Below, in pieces: positions 18,627 through 27,787 of a DNA stretch of 64,000 nucleotides (positions are counted from its first letter, which is position 1; each line of letters opens with the position of its first letter). The position numbers and the translations under genes are program-made. The stretch lies in assembly GCF_015687175.1 (NCBI RefSeq), contig NZ_JADPQG010000010.1:62001-126000 (forward strand). The letters run 5' to 3'. Source of the DNA: Reinekea sp. G2M2-21. Its GTDB lineage: Bacteria; Pseudomonadota; Gammaproteobacteria; Pseudomonadales; Natronospirillaceae. The notes below the pieces were generated by a model. That model was not told the DNA's origin and did no database searches. It saw only the letters and a program-made list of their open reading frames with translations.

Positions 18627-19742
18627 TTAGTGAGTGTGTTGTTTACGGTATTCCGATGGCGTCAACCCGTGGCGCTCTTTAAAAGCTTTGTTAAATGTCG
18701 ACAGTGAACGGTAGCCAACATCCAACGCGATGGTCAGTACTGGCAAAGGTTTGGTCTTCGTATCCGCCAACCGGTTGGCCGCTTCGGAAATCCGATAGAG
18801 GTTTAGCAGTTCATTAAAATTGCGGTAACCCAACTCTGTGTTCACGAGTGTTCTGAGTTTGTATTCAGGCAGTTTCATTGTTGCGGCCAGCTTTCCAATG
18901 GTCAGATCGGATTGACAATAAATTCGTTCTTCGTCGAACAAGCGCTGCAAAGTCAGCAATTCTGCTGAGCGCGGAGCGTTATTGTTCGTTATGTGGTCAG
19001 AAGGCGTATCGGCAGGCGGCGATACCAGTTTGGACTGCGTTAACTGTTCAGTAACTTCCGTGTTAGTCTGCAAGAAGAAGGCGGCCAATAACGCTGCGGC
19101 CAAACAGATCAGCACACTGTTGAACAGTAAACTGGTTTCGGGTGCGATAACAGACGCAGGAATAAAGTTTTCTAACACCACGACCGTCACAATGAGGACA
19201 CCTTGAATCGCTAAGAAAACAGCGCGGAACCGACGCCGGGATTCGAGCAGGTCACTGGTCCAACCGTCGAGTGTCCAGACAATAGAAAGAATTATAAACC
19301 CAACACGCAACAGGTGCGGAAACGGGCCCGACAAAAACCAGGCCCATGAATGCGTCGTCAGCGGTGAAAAGGGACCACAGGCACCCGCTTCACAACTGAA
19401 CCCGATCATGTCCAGCGCCATCATAGCAACGGCTGCCAAGATCATCGCCCGCGGAGGTAAGCGATCCTGAAAAACAATGACTGTAAAGACTGCAAATATG
19501 GCTGGCGTTGACGAGGCTAACGCGTCGATCAAAATACCGACCGGTAACGGGAGTGGCAGGCTAAATTCGGCGCCCCGCCAGTGGAAAAAATAGGGCGTGA
19601 ATAAATAGATAAGCATGCCACTCGCCAACATCAGGTAGCTGATGTTGAAACGACGATTCTGACTGCTTCGAATCAACTGAAATGCCGTCAACAGAATAAG
19701 CGTGCCCGCTGCCACACGGAAACTGAGAATCAGCGCGCCCAT
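18627..19742 (-). CDS. AraC regulator with membrane N-terminal domain
   Basis: 371 aa. About seven hydrophobic segments fill residues 1-235. A C-terminal AraC double HTH follows (LTIGKLAATMKLPEYKLRTLVNTELGYRNFNELLNLYRISEAANRL and TIALDVGYRSLSTFNKAFKERHGLTPSEYRK). This membrane-sensor layout is known in AraC proteins of marine bacteria. It starts 1 bp after the upstream gene's stop, so the two are coupled. Confidence 0.87.
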   Translation of the reverse strand: MGALILSFRVAAGTLILLTAFQLIRSSQNRRFNISYLMLASGMLIYLFTPYFFHWRGAEFSLPLPLPVGILIDALASSTPAIFAVFTVIVFQDRLPPRAMILAAVAMMALDMIGFSCEAGACGPFSPLTTHSWAWFLSGPFPHLLRVGFIILSIVWTLDGWTSDLLESRRRFRAVFLAIQGVLIVTVVVLENFIPASVIAPETSLLFNSVLICLAAALLAAFFLQTNTEVTEQLTQSKLVSPPADTPSDHITNNNAPRSAELLTLQRLFDEERIYCQSDLTIGKLAATMKLPEYKLRTLVNTELGYRNFNELLNLYRISEAANRLADTKTKPLPVLTIALDVGYRSLSTFNKAFKERHGLTPSEYRKQHTH

Positions 19743-19743
19743 G

Positions 19744-20331
19744 TTATGTTTTCACTCGAATGCGTTCGACGGACAAACGTGGCTGTCCGTTATCTGCACA
19801 CAATGGTGAATGCTTCGCGTCGCCACGCACGAACCAGAACAGCATCAGCCGAGCCACATGCAATAACATGCGTAATACCGACATTCGATCTGCGTTGGGT
19901 TGCGCCCACTGTTCGTCCGTCTGTTTGTTCACCCGCGCCCGCACCGGGCCGATGGCATCATCCGCGTTGCGGGGTTCATCGAAGCCCTGAATACTGCCGG
20001 TAAACACACCGAGAAAGGGTACTTTCAGGTTTTGCACGCCGTTAAACAGCGGCGTGTTGCAACACCCGGCGTAGTATCGGGCGGCACCTTTTTCAGTCTG
20101 CTTCACCGCCCGAATGAGCTCAAAGCCGGACTCAAAGGTTACATCGCGTGGCGACATCTGAAAAACATCAGTTCCGCCCTGAGTGTCTGCAAATGCTGCT
20201 TCCTGACCGAGAAAGCGCAAATAAGACTGACAGAACCGGCAATAGCAAACTGCCCGGTTCACGGTCTTTGGTTGCATGTGAGACAACCGTGCGCGCACTT
20301 GGCCACACTGGCATTGCAACTGAAGTTCCAT
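19744..20331 (-). CDS. DUF6151-like Cys-rich protein (GFA relative)
   Basis: 195 aa. The N terminus MELQLQCQCGQVRARLSH and CYCRFCQSYLRFLGQEA, with YYAGCCNTPLFNG later, give a GFA-like set of Cys pairs, but the long tail (LRMLLHVARLMLFWFVRGDAKHSPL) is that of the DUF6151 family. ATG 20331 is chosen because it begins the domain; the frame runs upstream to 20466 inside the PheRS-like gene. Function unknown; zinc binding is likely. Confidence 0.75.
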   Translation of the reverse strand: MELQLQCQCGQVRARLSHMQPKTVNRAVCYCRFCQSYLRFLGQEAAFADTQGGTDVFQMSPRDVTFESGFELIRAVKQTEKGAARYYAGCCNTPLFNGVQNLKVPFLGVFTGSIQGFDEPRNADDAIGPVRARVNKQTDEQWAQPNADRMSVLRMLLHVARLMLFWFVRGDAKHSPLCADNGQPRLSVERIRVKT

Positions 20332-20395
20332 AGCACCGACCCTGAGAAGTTTCGCCTTACTATAAACAATGGTCTGCCCAAGATCACCTCTGATC

Positions 20396-21532
20396 TTACT
20401 GCGCATGCTCCCCGTTACTGGCAATATCGATAGGCTTGCCTTCATGCAACAACAAGTAGACCTCATTGCGTATCGCGTTCGCCTGCGCCGAAGTCAATGT
20501 GCGGTGCAGATCGCGAATGGTAATCCGCAATAACAGGTTTTTCTGGTCCAATGTTATCGCCAAGCGCTCACGAACCTTCTCTGGTAACGACGCGTAGGGT
20601 GTCTCATCCATAACCACTAAAGATTCAATCATGGAAATGTCCGCTAAGCCCTCCCGCAATCGATCACCCAGTATTTCCGCATCGACCGCTGCATTAACCA
20701 CAAGCGATATATCCCGATTGATGGCTGGCATGGATGACACCGGGCGATACAGTGATAGGTCCTGCATCTGCTCTTGTACCTGATGCGAGGTTGATCGCAA
20801 CAGACGAATATCGGGAATGTTTTTGCGAATCATTAATATCCGGTCCAACCCCAGCCCCATCGCCAATCCGGAATGCACGGTAAGGCCAGCATTGTGCAGA
20901 ATCGTCGGTGCAATCAGCCCGCATTCGCCCACTTCAATCCAGGCTTCCTGCCAACGCACATCGATCTGAACACCACCCTGAGTATAAGGATGCGGCGACG
21001 GAACCGTTCGCCATTCGTGTCCGGGTAAAAGAGCGTTCATCAGCGTTTGAATCATCTGGTGAAGGTCCTCGATGCGCATCGGTTTACGCTCTTTGTGGTT
21101 CACCAATCGCCAGATATCGAGTTGATGAGGCTCCGCGCAATGCAGTCGGTCGATGCAATCGCGCCGATACACAATCCCTGGCAACAATAACAGCAAGTCA
21201 GCTGGGCTTTCGCCATGCATACCGGCCAGCGCATCAGGGATGGCCGATGACGTTTGCGTTCGCAAAATATAGCGAGGGGTAATGTACCGGGTATAGCGGG
21301 CGTCGCGCGCTGCGCCATCCATGGGGTAGTTCAGGCGATCGTAATTATTTTCAATTGGTACGACCGGGCTGGAACGCAGTGTGCGCACCTGACAAGACCA
21401 CACCTGTTGCAACGCTCGTTGCGTCAAACGGATCAGCGTTTGCAGGGCATGACCGCTGACCACCAACGGGTCGGTTAAATCGGGCGTGGATAAGGCGCGG
21501 GATAATTCGGCTTGAGAAAGTAGTACTGGCAT
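20396..21532 (-). CDS. Monomeric phenylalanyl-tRNA-synthetase-like protein
   Basis: 378 aa combining a PheS-type class II catalytic core with a PheT-type FDX-ACB anticodon domain, the order found in mitochondrial PheRS, whereas housekeeping bacterial PheRS is an alpha2beta2 complex. Seen: ARDARYTRYITPRYILRTQT; motif 2 GIVYRRDCIDRLHCAEPHQLD; EVGECGLIAPTILHNAGL; motif 3 GLAMGLGLDRILMIRKNIPD; then YRPVSSMPAINRDISLVV and TIRDLHRTLTSAQANAI for FDX-ACB. Key PheRS motifs look intact, so it may be active, but its role (tRNA charging, amino-acid activation, or resistance) is unknown. ATG 21532 has GGAG ten bases upstream. A terminator and leader ORF lie ahead of it. Confidence 0.85.
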   Translation of the reverse strand: MPVLLSQAELSRALSTPDLTDPLVVSGHALQTLIRLTQRALQQVWSCQVRTLRSSPVVPIENNYDRLNYPMDGAARDARYTRYITPRYILRTQTSSAIPDALAGMHGESPADLLLLLPGIVYRRDCIDRLHCAEPHQLDIWRLVNHKERKPMRIEDLHQMIQTLMNALLPGHEWRTVPSPHPYTQGGVQIDVRWQEAWIEVGECGLIAPTILHNAGLTVHSGLAMGLGLDRILMIRKNIPDIRLLRSTSHQVQEQMQDLSLYRPVSSMPAINRDISLVVNAAVDAEILGDRLREGLADISMIESLVVMDETPYASLPEKVRERLAITLDQKNLLLRITIRDLHRTLTSAQANAIRNEVYLLLHEGKPIDIASNGEHAQ

Positions 21533-21593
21533 GGGTGTTGTGCTCCATAAACTGAATGACAATGTTTGGAGCGGAAAATTGGCTACCTGAAAA

Positions 21594-21621
21594 CGAAAAA
21601 CCCCCGGGTGTTGGCCGGGGG
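21594..21621 (-). terminator. Intrinsic terminator / attenuator before the PheRS-like gene
   Basis: On the minus strand CCCCCGG and CCGGGGG form a 7-bp GC-only stem with a short loop, followed by TTTTTCGTTTT. It sits 26 bp after the stop of a 24-codon leader ORF and about 65 bp before the PheRS-like start, so it would cut transcription before the gene unless prevented. Confidence 0.75.
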
Positions 21622-21646
21622 TTTCCGCTCATTCAAGTTACCGACG

Positions 21647-21721
21647 TCACTTGCCACCCGAGCCGTTTGGTTCCCGAGGGCTGATAAATCGTGTGATGTA
21701 CTGTGCAGGTAATTTCGTCAT
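21647..21721 (-). CDS. Candidate 24-aa leader peptide
   Basis: An ATG-started ORF beginning MTKLPAQYITRF and ending REPNGSGGK. It has no clear ribosome site. Its last codons (CTCGGGTG, plus-strand 21655-21662) can pair with CACCCGGG (21603-21610) in the terminator's 3' half: eight pairs with one G-T wobble, mutually exclusive with the terminator. That is the layout of ribosome-mediated attenuation. Only one Phe codon is present, so simple Phe starvation sensing is not obvious. Confidence 0.45.
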   Translation of the reverse strand: MTKLPAQYITRFISPREPNGSGGK

Positions 21722-21728
21722 AACGTCG

Positions 21729-21756
21729 AGTTTACAAAAGACAAACTTGAATGCAA
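21729..21756 (-). promoter_or_regulatory. Candidate promoter for the leader/PheRS-like unit
   Basis: TTGCAT (21756-21751), 16-bp spacer, TAAACT (21734-21729) on the minus strand resemble -35/-10 boxes. Transcription would start almost at the leader ATG, which would make the leader message leaderless, so another promoter is possible. Confidence 0.35.
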
Positions 21757-21790
21757 GCAGGTTTTTGCAAGCGGCCAAAGAAAACAGCGG

Positions 21791-22414
21791 CTACATGGCG
21801 AGCATCGAATACTGCAGAGACAGATGTTCCAGTTGCGAAAGCACTTGCGTGCGGCTGTCGTAATGCAGCGCGTTCATACCCAACTGTTTTGCGGACTGCA
21901 CGTTACCGATACTGTCATCGATAAACAATGTTTGTTTAGCGGATAAACCCAAGCTCATCAATAAGGCCGAAAAAAACTGCTTTTGCGGCTTGGCGACACC
22001 CATGGCACTGGAGTTAAACACTTGGTAAAAGCTTGAGTTCAGATTGGCCTCGTGCAGTTCCTGTGGCAATCGCGACGTTGCGTTGGTGGCGAGAACCACA
22101 TGTGCATCCGGGAAATAATCTCGGTATTTCGTGATCAGGTCATGATCAATCCGATAACCGTTTCGCTGCCAAGCTTCGATGTAATGTTCGGCCACGCCAA
22201 GACCATAGATCTTCTGGATTTTCGCTTTCGCATTGACTTGCCACTGCTCGAAACTTACTTTGCCGGTAATGGCTGGCAGCAGCAGTTCTGGATCAAAGCA
22301 CAAGGATGACAACGTACCCGCGGGCAGCTTACATTGCGCTTCCACCTGAGCGGTTTGGTCGTTTTGCCAATGGCGGATGACACCATCGAAATCAGTGATG
22401 ATTGCCTGAATCAT
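21791..22414 (-). CDS. HAD-superfamily hydrolase
   Basis: 207 aa. HAD motif I is ITDFDGVIRHW, motif II LATNATS, motif III Lys in GVAKPQKQF and motif IV FIDDSIGNV. This is the subfamily IA pattern (small alpha-helical cap, as in YihX-like phosphatases). The substrate is not predictable. ATG 22414 begins the domain; the frame is open to 22483. It is 89 bp downstream of the MazG-like gene on the same strand. Confidence 0.87.
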   Translation of the reverse strand: MIQAIITDFDGVIRHWQNDQTAQVEAQCKLPAGTLSSLCFDPELLLPAITGKVSFEQWQVNAKAKIQKIYGLGVAEHYIEAWQRNGYRIDHDLITKYRDYFPDAHVVLATNATSRLPQELHEANLNSSFYQVFNSSAMGVAKPQKQFFSALLMSLGLSAKQTLFIDDSIGNVQSAKQLGMNALHYDSRTQVLSQLEHLSLQYSMLAM

Positions 22415-22503
22415 GCGGCACAGCCCTGTGTTATTGTTGTTTGCGGCCAGCATAGTACCGCGTTTTTGTGACAAGGTTAACATTGAACCGCCGTGCTCGA
22501 TAT

Positions 22504-22788
22504 TCAGCGTTGGTACTTAATCCGGTTCAACTGCTCTTTTAAATCGAACGACTGTTGCAGATCCACACCATGCTGGTTTGCCAGCGCCAGCGTGTAATAC
22601 AACACGTCGACCAGTTCTTCGGCAATACTGCCTTTCAGGGTTTCCAACGTTGGCTGCCCCGCCTGACCCTGCCGAATGGCTTCGGCCAACTCCCCCACCT
22701 CTTCGATGAGTTTCAAAAAGTAGCCAGACTGTGGGTCTGGGAGGGTATCGACAGCGCCTACGTGCTGTTGCAGGTCATTCAGATTCAT
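22504..22788 (-). CDS. MazG-like nucleotide pyrophosphohydrolase
   Basis: 94-aa all-alpha protein. KLIEEVGELAEAI and SIAEELVDVLYYTLALAN give the EExxE...ExxD magnesium-binding motif of MazG/dUTPase-like NTP pyrophosphatases. It is a single-domain member, so it would act as a multimer in nucleotide-pool cleaning; the exact substrate is unknown. Confidence 0.85.
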   Translation of the reverse strand: MNLNDLQQHVGAVDTLPDPQSGYFLKLIEEVGELAEAIRQGQAGQPTLETLKGSIAEELVDVLYYTLALANQHGVDLQQSFDLKEQLNRIKYQR

Positions 22789-22859
22789 GCCGGTTCTCGG
22801 TTCGATAACAAGTCGAACATTGTACGCAAGCCGCAGTGAAAAGGCAGTGCTGAAAAACC

Positions 22860-22889
22860 TTGACCTTAGACTATACTCTAACCTCTAAA
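22860..22889 (+). promoter_or_regulatory. MerR-type promoter/operator
   Basis: TTGACC (-35) is followed by the dyad TTAGACTATACTCTAA (22866-22881, one mismatched pair) and then TCTAAA or TAAACT as -10, with an 18-20 bp spacer. A dyad lying inside a long spacer is the hallmark of MerR-family control and suggests autoregulation of the gene at 22927. Confidence 0.6.
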
Positions 22890-22926
22890 CTCCGCATCAA
22901 AACAGATGCCTGACGGGAGAAAACTC

Positions 22927-23346
22927 ATGAAAATTGGTGAACTGGCTGAAAAATCTGGTCTGACCGCGCATACATTGCGCTATTACGAGAAAAGCGGCTT
23001 ATTGAAAGCTTCTGGCCGAAGCGCCAGTAATTATCGCATCTACACGAAAGGGGATCTGGAAACCGCGCGCTTTATCAAACGAGCACGAACCATCGGCTTC
23101 AGCATGGATGAAGTGGGTACGTTCTTATCCATCCGTTCTGATTTGCCCAAACACGTTTGTGCCGATGCCAAAGCATTGGCTGATACCAAGATCAAAGAAG
23201 TGAAACATCAGATCGAGGAATTGCAGTCCGTTTTAAAAGCACTGCATCGACTGTCCGACGCCTGTTGCGGCGGCAGCGAAAGCGCCGAATACTGCACGAT
23301 TATCGAGGCGCTTGAGCATGAAGACCCGGTACCAATGCAACACTGA
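22927..23346 (+). CDS. MerR family metal-responsive regulator, ZntR-like
   Basis: 139 aa. MKIGELAEKSGLTAHTLRYYEKSGLL is the MerR winged helix, followed by the dimerising coiled coil. Cysteines fall in HVCADAKALADTKI, DACCGG and EYC, the pattern of ZntR/CadR/PbrR proteins that bind Zn, Cd or Pb. ATG 22927 has GGGAG upstream. No efflux ATPase is adjacent, so the target may be elsewhere. The metal is not certain. Confidence 0.82.
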   Translation: MKIGELAEKSGLTAHTLRYYEKSGLLKASGRSASNYRIYTKGDLETARFIKRARTIGFSMDEVGTFLSIRSDLPKHVCADAKALADTKIKEVKHQIEELQSVLKALHRLSDACCGGSESAEYCTIIEALEHEDPVPMQH

Positions 23347-24240
23347 AAGACAGCCGGTAGCCTGCCCCTGGAATGCTGCAAGTACGGTGTTAAAAGTCGC
23401 TAACAGCTAGTTTTTCTTATTTGGAGGCGTTCCTATATAACATAAAACGAACTACTGCTTATTGAGAACGAGGTACAACCCAGCCCCCCGTTACTTGGCT
23501 ATTAAAGAAACTCGAAGAAAGTTGTGACTGTTTGAACTAACTGGCGACTGTCGTGTTCACCATCATTGAGGAAATGTCTTTGCAAAGGAAAAAGAGAAAG
23601 TGATTGTTGAATGCGCTATCAGAATTCCGCGCCATGCAAGCGAAAGAACTTCAAATAACAGTCAGCATAGATCGCTAAACACAAACCATTGGTTGCAGCA
23701 TCTAGGGCAACTCTGATTAATTCAAATCACCTCAGTCCTATCAGATCGAAGGATGAGCGAGGCGTGTGTTGCAGGAATGCCGAGTCCTTTTCAAAACACA
23801 CAACAAAGCTCAGTCGTCGATCTGAAGGACCCTGAGGGCGGGCTTTAATGGCCAATTTCATTGTAAAGTCCTTTGCCAAGATAATGAATATTGCCTGCAG
23901 AACTTGCCTCGAACTTTACGCATTTCTACACCCGCTGAGGTAGATAGCCATTAAGCTATTGCCAAAACCCAGCACTAAATAAAGCTGTTAAACAACATCA
24001 CCAACGTGCCTGCCATGACAACAGACTTTCCAAGCGTTGTCACCGCCTGTCGTTTACGATGTTGTTGAGCTGGGTAGGAAGGCGCAGGCGGGGTAGATTT
24101 TCTATTAACCATGTTCAGTGAACTGTTTTACCAAAGATATCTCTATGATTGAGGCAGAAGCCGCGATTGCGAGCCGCCATAAGTCACTTCTGTTAACCAT
24201 ATGAGCTTTTTTGTGCCGGATAGGGTTAACACTTGCATGA
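23347..24240. other. Intergenic region, 894 bp
   Basis: Holds R1 copy 3 at 23714-23857. The rest is AT-rich with no credible ORF, RNA or terminator that I can support. A minus-strand frame at 24105-24359 overlaps the chemoreceptor 3' end in another frame and is not called. Confidence 0.5.
23714..23857 (+). repeat. Dispersed repeat R1, copy 3
   Basis: Full-length copy starting TGATTAATTCAAATCACCTCAG (its first ~20 bases shared with all copies) and ending TTTAATGGCCAATTT. Its internal arms TCAGATCGAAGGATGAGC and GCTCAGTCGTCGATCTGA pair as in copy 1. It stands free in an intergenic region. Confidence 0.85.
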
Positions 24241-26184
24241 TTACTGCGTTTTAAATTGCGAGACCAAGGTACCCAGTTTTTCTTTTTGCTGATCCAACTC
24301 CTGCACCACCAATTTAGTCCGGTTCGATAAGTCCGCGACGGTGTTTGCCATATCCGCAATACGGGTAACGTTTGAACTAAGTTCGGAAATCACAGAGGAC
24401 TGCTGCTGCGTTGCTGTAGCCACCTGGGTATTCATATTGGTAATTTCCTGAATGTCGTTCACAACCGCTTGCAGCGATTGGCTGGCGACGTTCGTGTTTT
24501 CCAAACCTTCGTTGGCCAGAGCACTGTTTTTATCCATGGCATCCACGGCATTTAAGGCTTGAGTTTGCAGTCGCTCAATAACTTCTTTGATTTCGGTGGT
24601 GGACTCTTGCGTGCGGCTGGCCAGTGAACGAACTTCATCGGCAACCACAGCAAAACCACGGCCCTGTTCACCTGCACGTGCCGCTTCAATGGCTGCATTT
24701 AAGGCCAACAGATTAGTCTGCTCTGAAATACTGCTGATGGTATCGACAACCGAACTGATCGTCTGTGTTTGATCGGACAACGCCTTCATGACAGATTGAG
24801 TGGCTTTGTTGCTGTCGTTCAGCTGCTGCATCAGTTTGTTGGTGGTCTGTACCTGACCGTTGGCTTGTGTGATTTGTGAATGGGTATTTTCAGTGCGCTC
24901 AGCAGTGCTGGTTGCCAAGGCACTGACTTCTGAGATGCTGTGCGTCATTTCCGTGGTCGCAGTAGCAACGGATTCCGCCTCCTGCTGCTGGCCATTCACA
25001 CATTCGTTTACCTCTTCGGCCATGGACCGTAAGTCAGCAAACGATGAGGTCATCACGCCCTCGGTTTCTTTAATGTCGACCATAATTTCATTCACTTTAT
25101 GGATGATCGCGTTGAAGCCCTGCGCCAATTGGCCCAGCTCATCGCCACGTGAAGCGTCCAGACGATGGGTCAAATCGCCACCGACTTTGGCCATATCTTG
25201 CAAACGAACACCAATATCGACAATTGGTCGGGTAATACGCTGGGCTATGTATATCATGATCAAGATAAACCCGATGGCTAATGCCGCATTCAGCAACGCA
25301 CTTCGCCACAATACCGAACGCACCGGACCCAGTGGCTCACTGACCGGCAACACCGCAAACACTTTCCATCCCAGCTCTTCCATGGACACGGATGCAATGT
25401 AGCTGTCGATGCCATTAATTTTGGATTGCACAAAGTGATAACTGTCACCCTCGAGTAGATTTTTTGCGGCCGTTGCCATACCCGGAAGTTGAGCGACGTT
25501 CATGTTTTCGGCCATGTCAGCACTGTCTCGATGAATCAGTATAGTGCCATCGGTGCTGGTCACGAAGACGTAACCTTCCTCACCCACTTTGTTGTCCAAT
25601 ACAGCTTTGGATGCCGCATCGACCGAATAACCGATTCCAGCGACCCCAAGCACTTTACTGCCATCTCGAGCGATAAAGTCAACAAAGGCAAGCGTCGTAT
25701 TCCTCGGTGCATCGTAATTCAGCGATACTTTGTAATCTCTGCCACTCTTCAGAAAGTCAAAAAACCACGTGTCTTCGGCAGGATCCAATTGAGTCAAAAT
25801 GCCTTCTTCGTTGTAATAGTTATTACTGACGTTAGATACCCAATAAGCGGTCACGGCGTTATTGCGTGTCTTTAACTCATTCAGGTATTCCAGCATCGTT
25901 TTGCGCTGCGATTCGGGTTCTTTATCTGCAACCCATTTGCGTAGGAATGTCGTTTGAGACATACCCCGTGCAATACCAATCGGGATATTCAACTCACTCA
26001 ATATTCTCGCTTCTACCTTAAGCAATTGGTTCGATAGCAGTTCGGATTCAATGGTTTGTTTGGTGACGGAAGTAAACATACGGTTGTTTACGAAATTGGT
26101 GGCAAACGCCAAAATGAGCATCGCGATGGTGATAATGCCAATGAGAGCATATTGAATTTTAAGATTCTTTAACCAGGTACTCAT
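24241..26184 (-). CDS. Methyl-accepting chemotaxis protein with dCache-type sensor
   Basis: 647-aa inner-membrane chemoreceptor. TM1 lies near residues 10-30, a ~250-residue periplasmic double-Cache-like domain follows ([39 protein letters not shown]), and TM2 near 290-310. HAMP ([17 protein letters not shown]) leads into the signalling domain, with the conserved hairpin [20 protein letters not shown] then [18 protein letters not shown] 26184 has GAGGAG upstream. The C terminus lacks a CheR-docking pentapeptide. The ligand is probably a small organic compound such as an amino acid (inference from the Cache class). Confidence 0.93.
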   Translation of the reverse strand: MSTWLKNLKIQYALIGIITIAMLILAFATNFVNNRMFTSVTKQTIESELLSNQLLKVEARILSELNIPIGIARGMSQTTFLRKWVADKEPESQRKTMLEYLNELKTRNNAVTAYWVSNVSNNYYNEEGILTQLDPAEDTWFFDFLKSGRDYKVSLNYDAPRNTTLAFVDFIARDGSKVLGVAGIGYSVDAASKAVLDNKVGEEGYVFVTSTDGTILIHRDSADMAENMNVAQLPGMATAAKNLLEGDSYHFVQSKINGIDSYIASVSMEELGWKVFAVLPVSEPLGPVRSVLWRSALLNAALAIGFILIMIYIAQRITRPIVDIGVRLQDMAKVGGDLTHRLDASRGDELGQLAQGFNAIIHKVNEIMVDIKETEGVMTSSFADLRSMAEEVNECVNGQQQEAESVATATTEMTHSISEVSALATSTAERTENTHSQITQANGQVQTTNKLMQQLNDSNKATQSVMKALSDQTQTISSVVDTISSISEQTNLLALNAAIEAARAGEQGRGFAVVADEVRSLASRTQESTTEIKEVIERLQTQALNAVDAMDKNSALANEGLENTNVASQSLQAVVNDIQEITNMNTQVATATQQQSSVISELSSNVTRIADMANTVADLSNRTKLVVQELDQQKEKLGTLVSQFKTQ

Positions 26185-26425
26185 AACCACTCCTCACTAT
26201 GATTCGACGGCCTGCGCATCGTCAGTGACCTTCACTGTTTATCGACCCCTATACTAAAAAGCTTAGGCTTTGTTCGATATTTAGCCAGCAAATACCGGCT
26301 TTGAATCGCCATAGTCAATATGAGCACGGTTACTTTAATGCCTAGGGTTCGGTTCCGAAAATGGCTAGTTTCAATTGACTGTTGGCGTACACTTGGGTCT
26401 ATTCTTGATTAAAGACGAAGACGTT

Positions 26426-27787
26426 ATGAGCGAGATCCATCGACAATTTCAGCAAGCCCGTTTGGCTCGTGATGCTCGGTTTGATGGTCGATTTTTTGTT
26501 GCGGTGAAAACCACGGGTATTTTTTGTCGTCCGATCTGTCCTGCTATTCCCGCCAAAGAAGCCAATGTTGATTACTTTTTAAATGCGGCGCAGGCCGCGC
26601 AAGCAGGGTATCGCCCTTGTTTGCGTTGTCGCCCGGACAGTGCACCCGGGTCTTGGGCTTGGAGGGGGGTCGAAACCACCTTTCAACGGGCACTGACATT
26701 GATTGAGCAAGGTGCTCTGCAGGAACAATCACTCCCGGAATTGGCAGAACGATTGGGCATTACCGACCGCTACTTGCGGCAGTTATTTCACAAGCACCTG
26801 GGTATGTCGCCAAAACAATACGCTCAATTTCAACAACTGATGTTTGCCAAGCAACTGTTGCATAGCAGCAGCCTACCAATTGCGGACATCGGTCTGGCCA
26901 GTGGTTTCAACAGTGTGCGTCGTTTTAATGACGCCTTCAGGCAAATCCTGCATCTGAAACCGAGCGATATACGCCGCCGCGCTAAACCACTGACTAATGA
27001 AATCCAACTGACGTTCCGTCCCCCGCTGAATTGGCAACACACTCTGGCGTTTTACCAAATGCGATTAATTGCCGGTGTCGAGCGCATTGACGGCCAACGC
27101 TATCAACGCACCTTCCAATGCCAGGGCAGTCGCGGTTGGTTCAGCATTGAACCCACCGATGGAAAAGCGCTGCTGATGCAATTTGCCATTAACGATATCA
27201 GTCAGCTAAAGCCACTGGTGAGCCAGGTCCGGCGCATGTTTGATCTCGACGCTGACATCCTTACCATTGAACAACACCTCGCGACGACGGCGTTAAAACC
27301 TATTTTAAGCAAAGGTTTGCGAATACCCGGTGTTTGGTCAACTTGGGAAGCCGGTGTCAGAGCGATTCTCGGTCAGCAAGTCTCCGTGAAAGCCGCTATT
27401 ACACAGCTCAACCGACTGGTGTCGGAACTTTCCCCGGTTGCGGATGCCCACGCGCAGACCCGTTTTTTCCCCACGCCTGCAGAGATCGCCGACGCGGATT
27501 TGAGCTTCTTGAAAATGCCGCAAAGCCGCAAAGACACGCTGAGCCGATTCGCTGTTTTTGTCAGAGACAACCCCGATGCGGCAGTCGACGATTGGATCAA
27601 CATTAAAGGTATTGGCCCCTGGACCATTCAATACGCGCGGTTGCGGGGCCTGTCCGAAAGCGACTGTTTTTTGTCCACGGATCTGGTGATTAAAAAAACG
27701 CTCAACTCGCTGGCTGAGTGCCAACCGGATACTCTGTCTCCTTGGGGCAGTTATGCCACCTTTCATTGCTGGAACGCACAATCATGA
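26426..27787 (+). CDS. alkA: Ada-AlkA fusion: alkylation-responsive activator and 3-methyladenine glycosylase
   Basis: 453 aa in three parts. The Ada N-terminal zinc domain (~1-75) has four Cys ligands in GIFCRPICPA and YRPCLRCRPD, one of which accepts methyl from phosphotriesters. An AraC HTH (~85-185) follows. The AlkA HhH-GPD glycosylase (~190-453) has IKGIGPWTIQYARLRG and catalytic Asp in FLSTDLVIKK. One protein thus senses methylation, can activate transcription and excises bases. It overlaps ogt by 4 bp (ATGA). ATG 26426 begins the Ada domain. Confidence 0.93.
   Translation: MSEIHRQFQQARLARDARFDGRFFVAVKTTGIFCRPICPAIPAKEANVDYFLNAAQAAQAGYRPCLRCRPDSAPGSWAWRGVETTFQRALTLIEQGALQEQSLPELAERLGITDRYLRQLFHKHLGMSPKQYAQFQQLMFAKQLLHSSSLPIADIGLASGFNSVRRFNDAFRQILHLKPSDIRRRAKPLTNEIQLTFRPPLNWQHTLAFYQMRLIAGVERIDGQRYQRTFQCQGSRGWFSIEPTDGKALLMQFAINDISQLKPLVSQVRRMFDLDADILTIEQHLATTALKPILSKGLRIPGVWSTWEAGVRAILGQQVSVKAAITQLNRLVSELSPVADAHAQTRFFPTPAEIADADLSFLKMPQSRKDTLSRFAVFVRDNPDAAVDDWINIKGIGPWTIQYARLRGLSESDCFLSTDLVIKKTLNSLAECQPDTLSPWGSYATFHCWNAQS

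Noticed and set aside
24105-24359. 84-codon minus-strand ORF at the chemoreceptor 3' end
   Set aside because: Out-of-frame overlap with the conserved receptor end and no domain.
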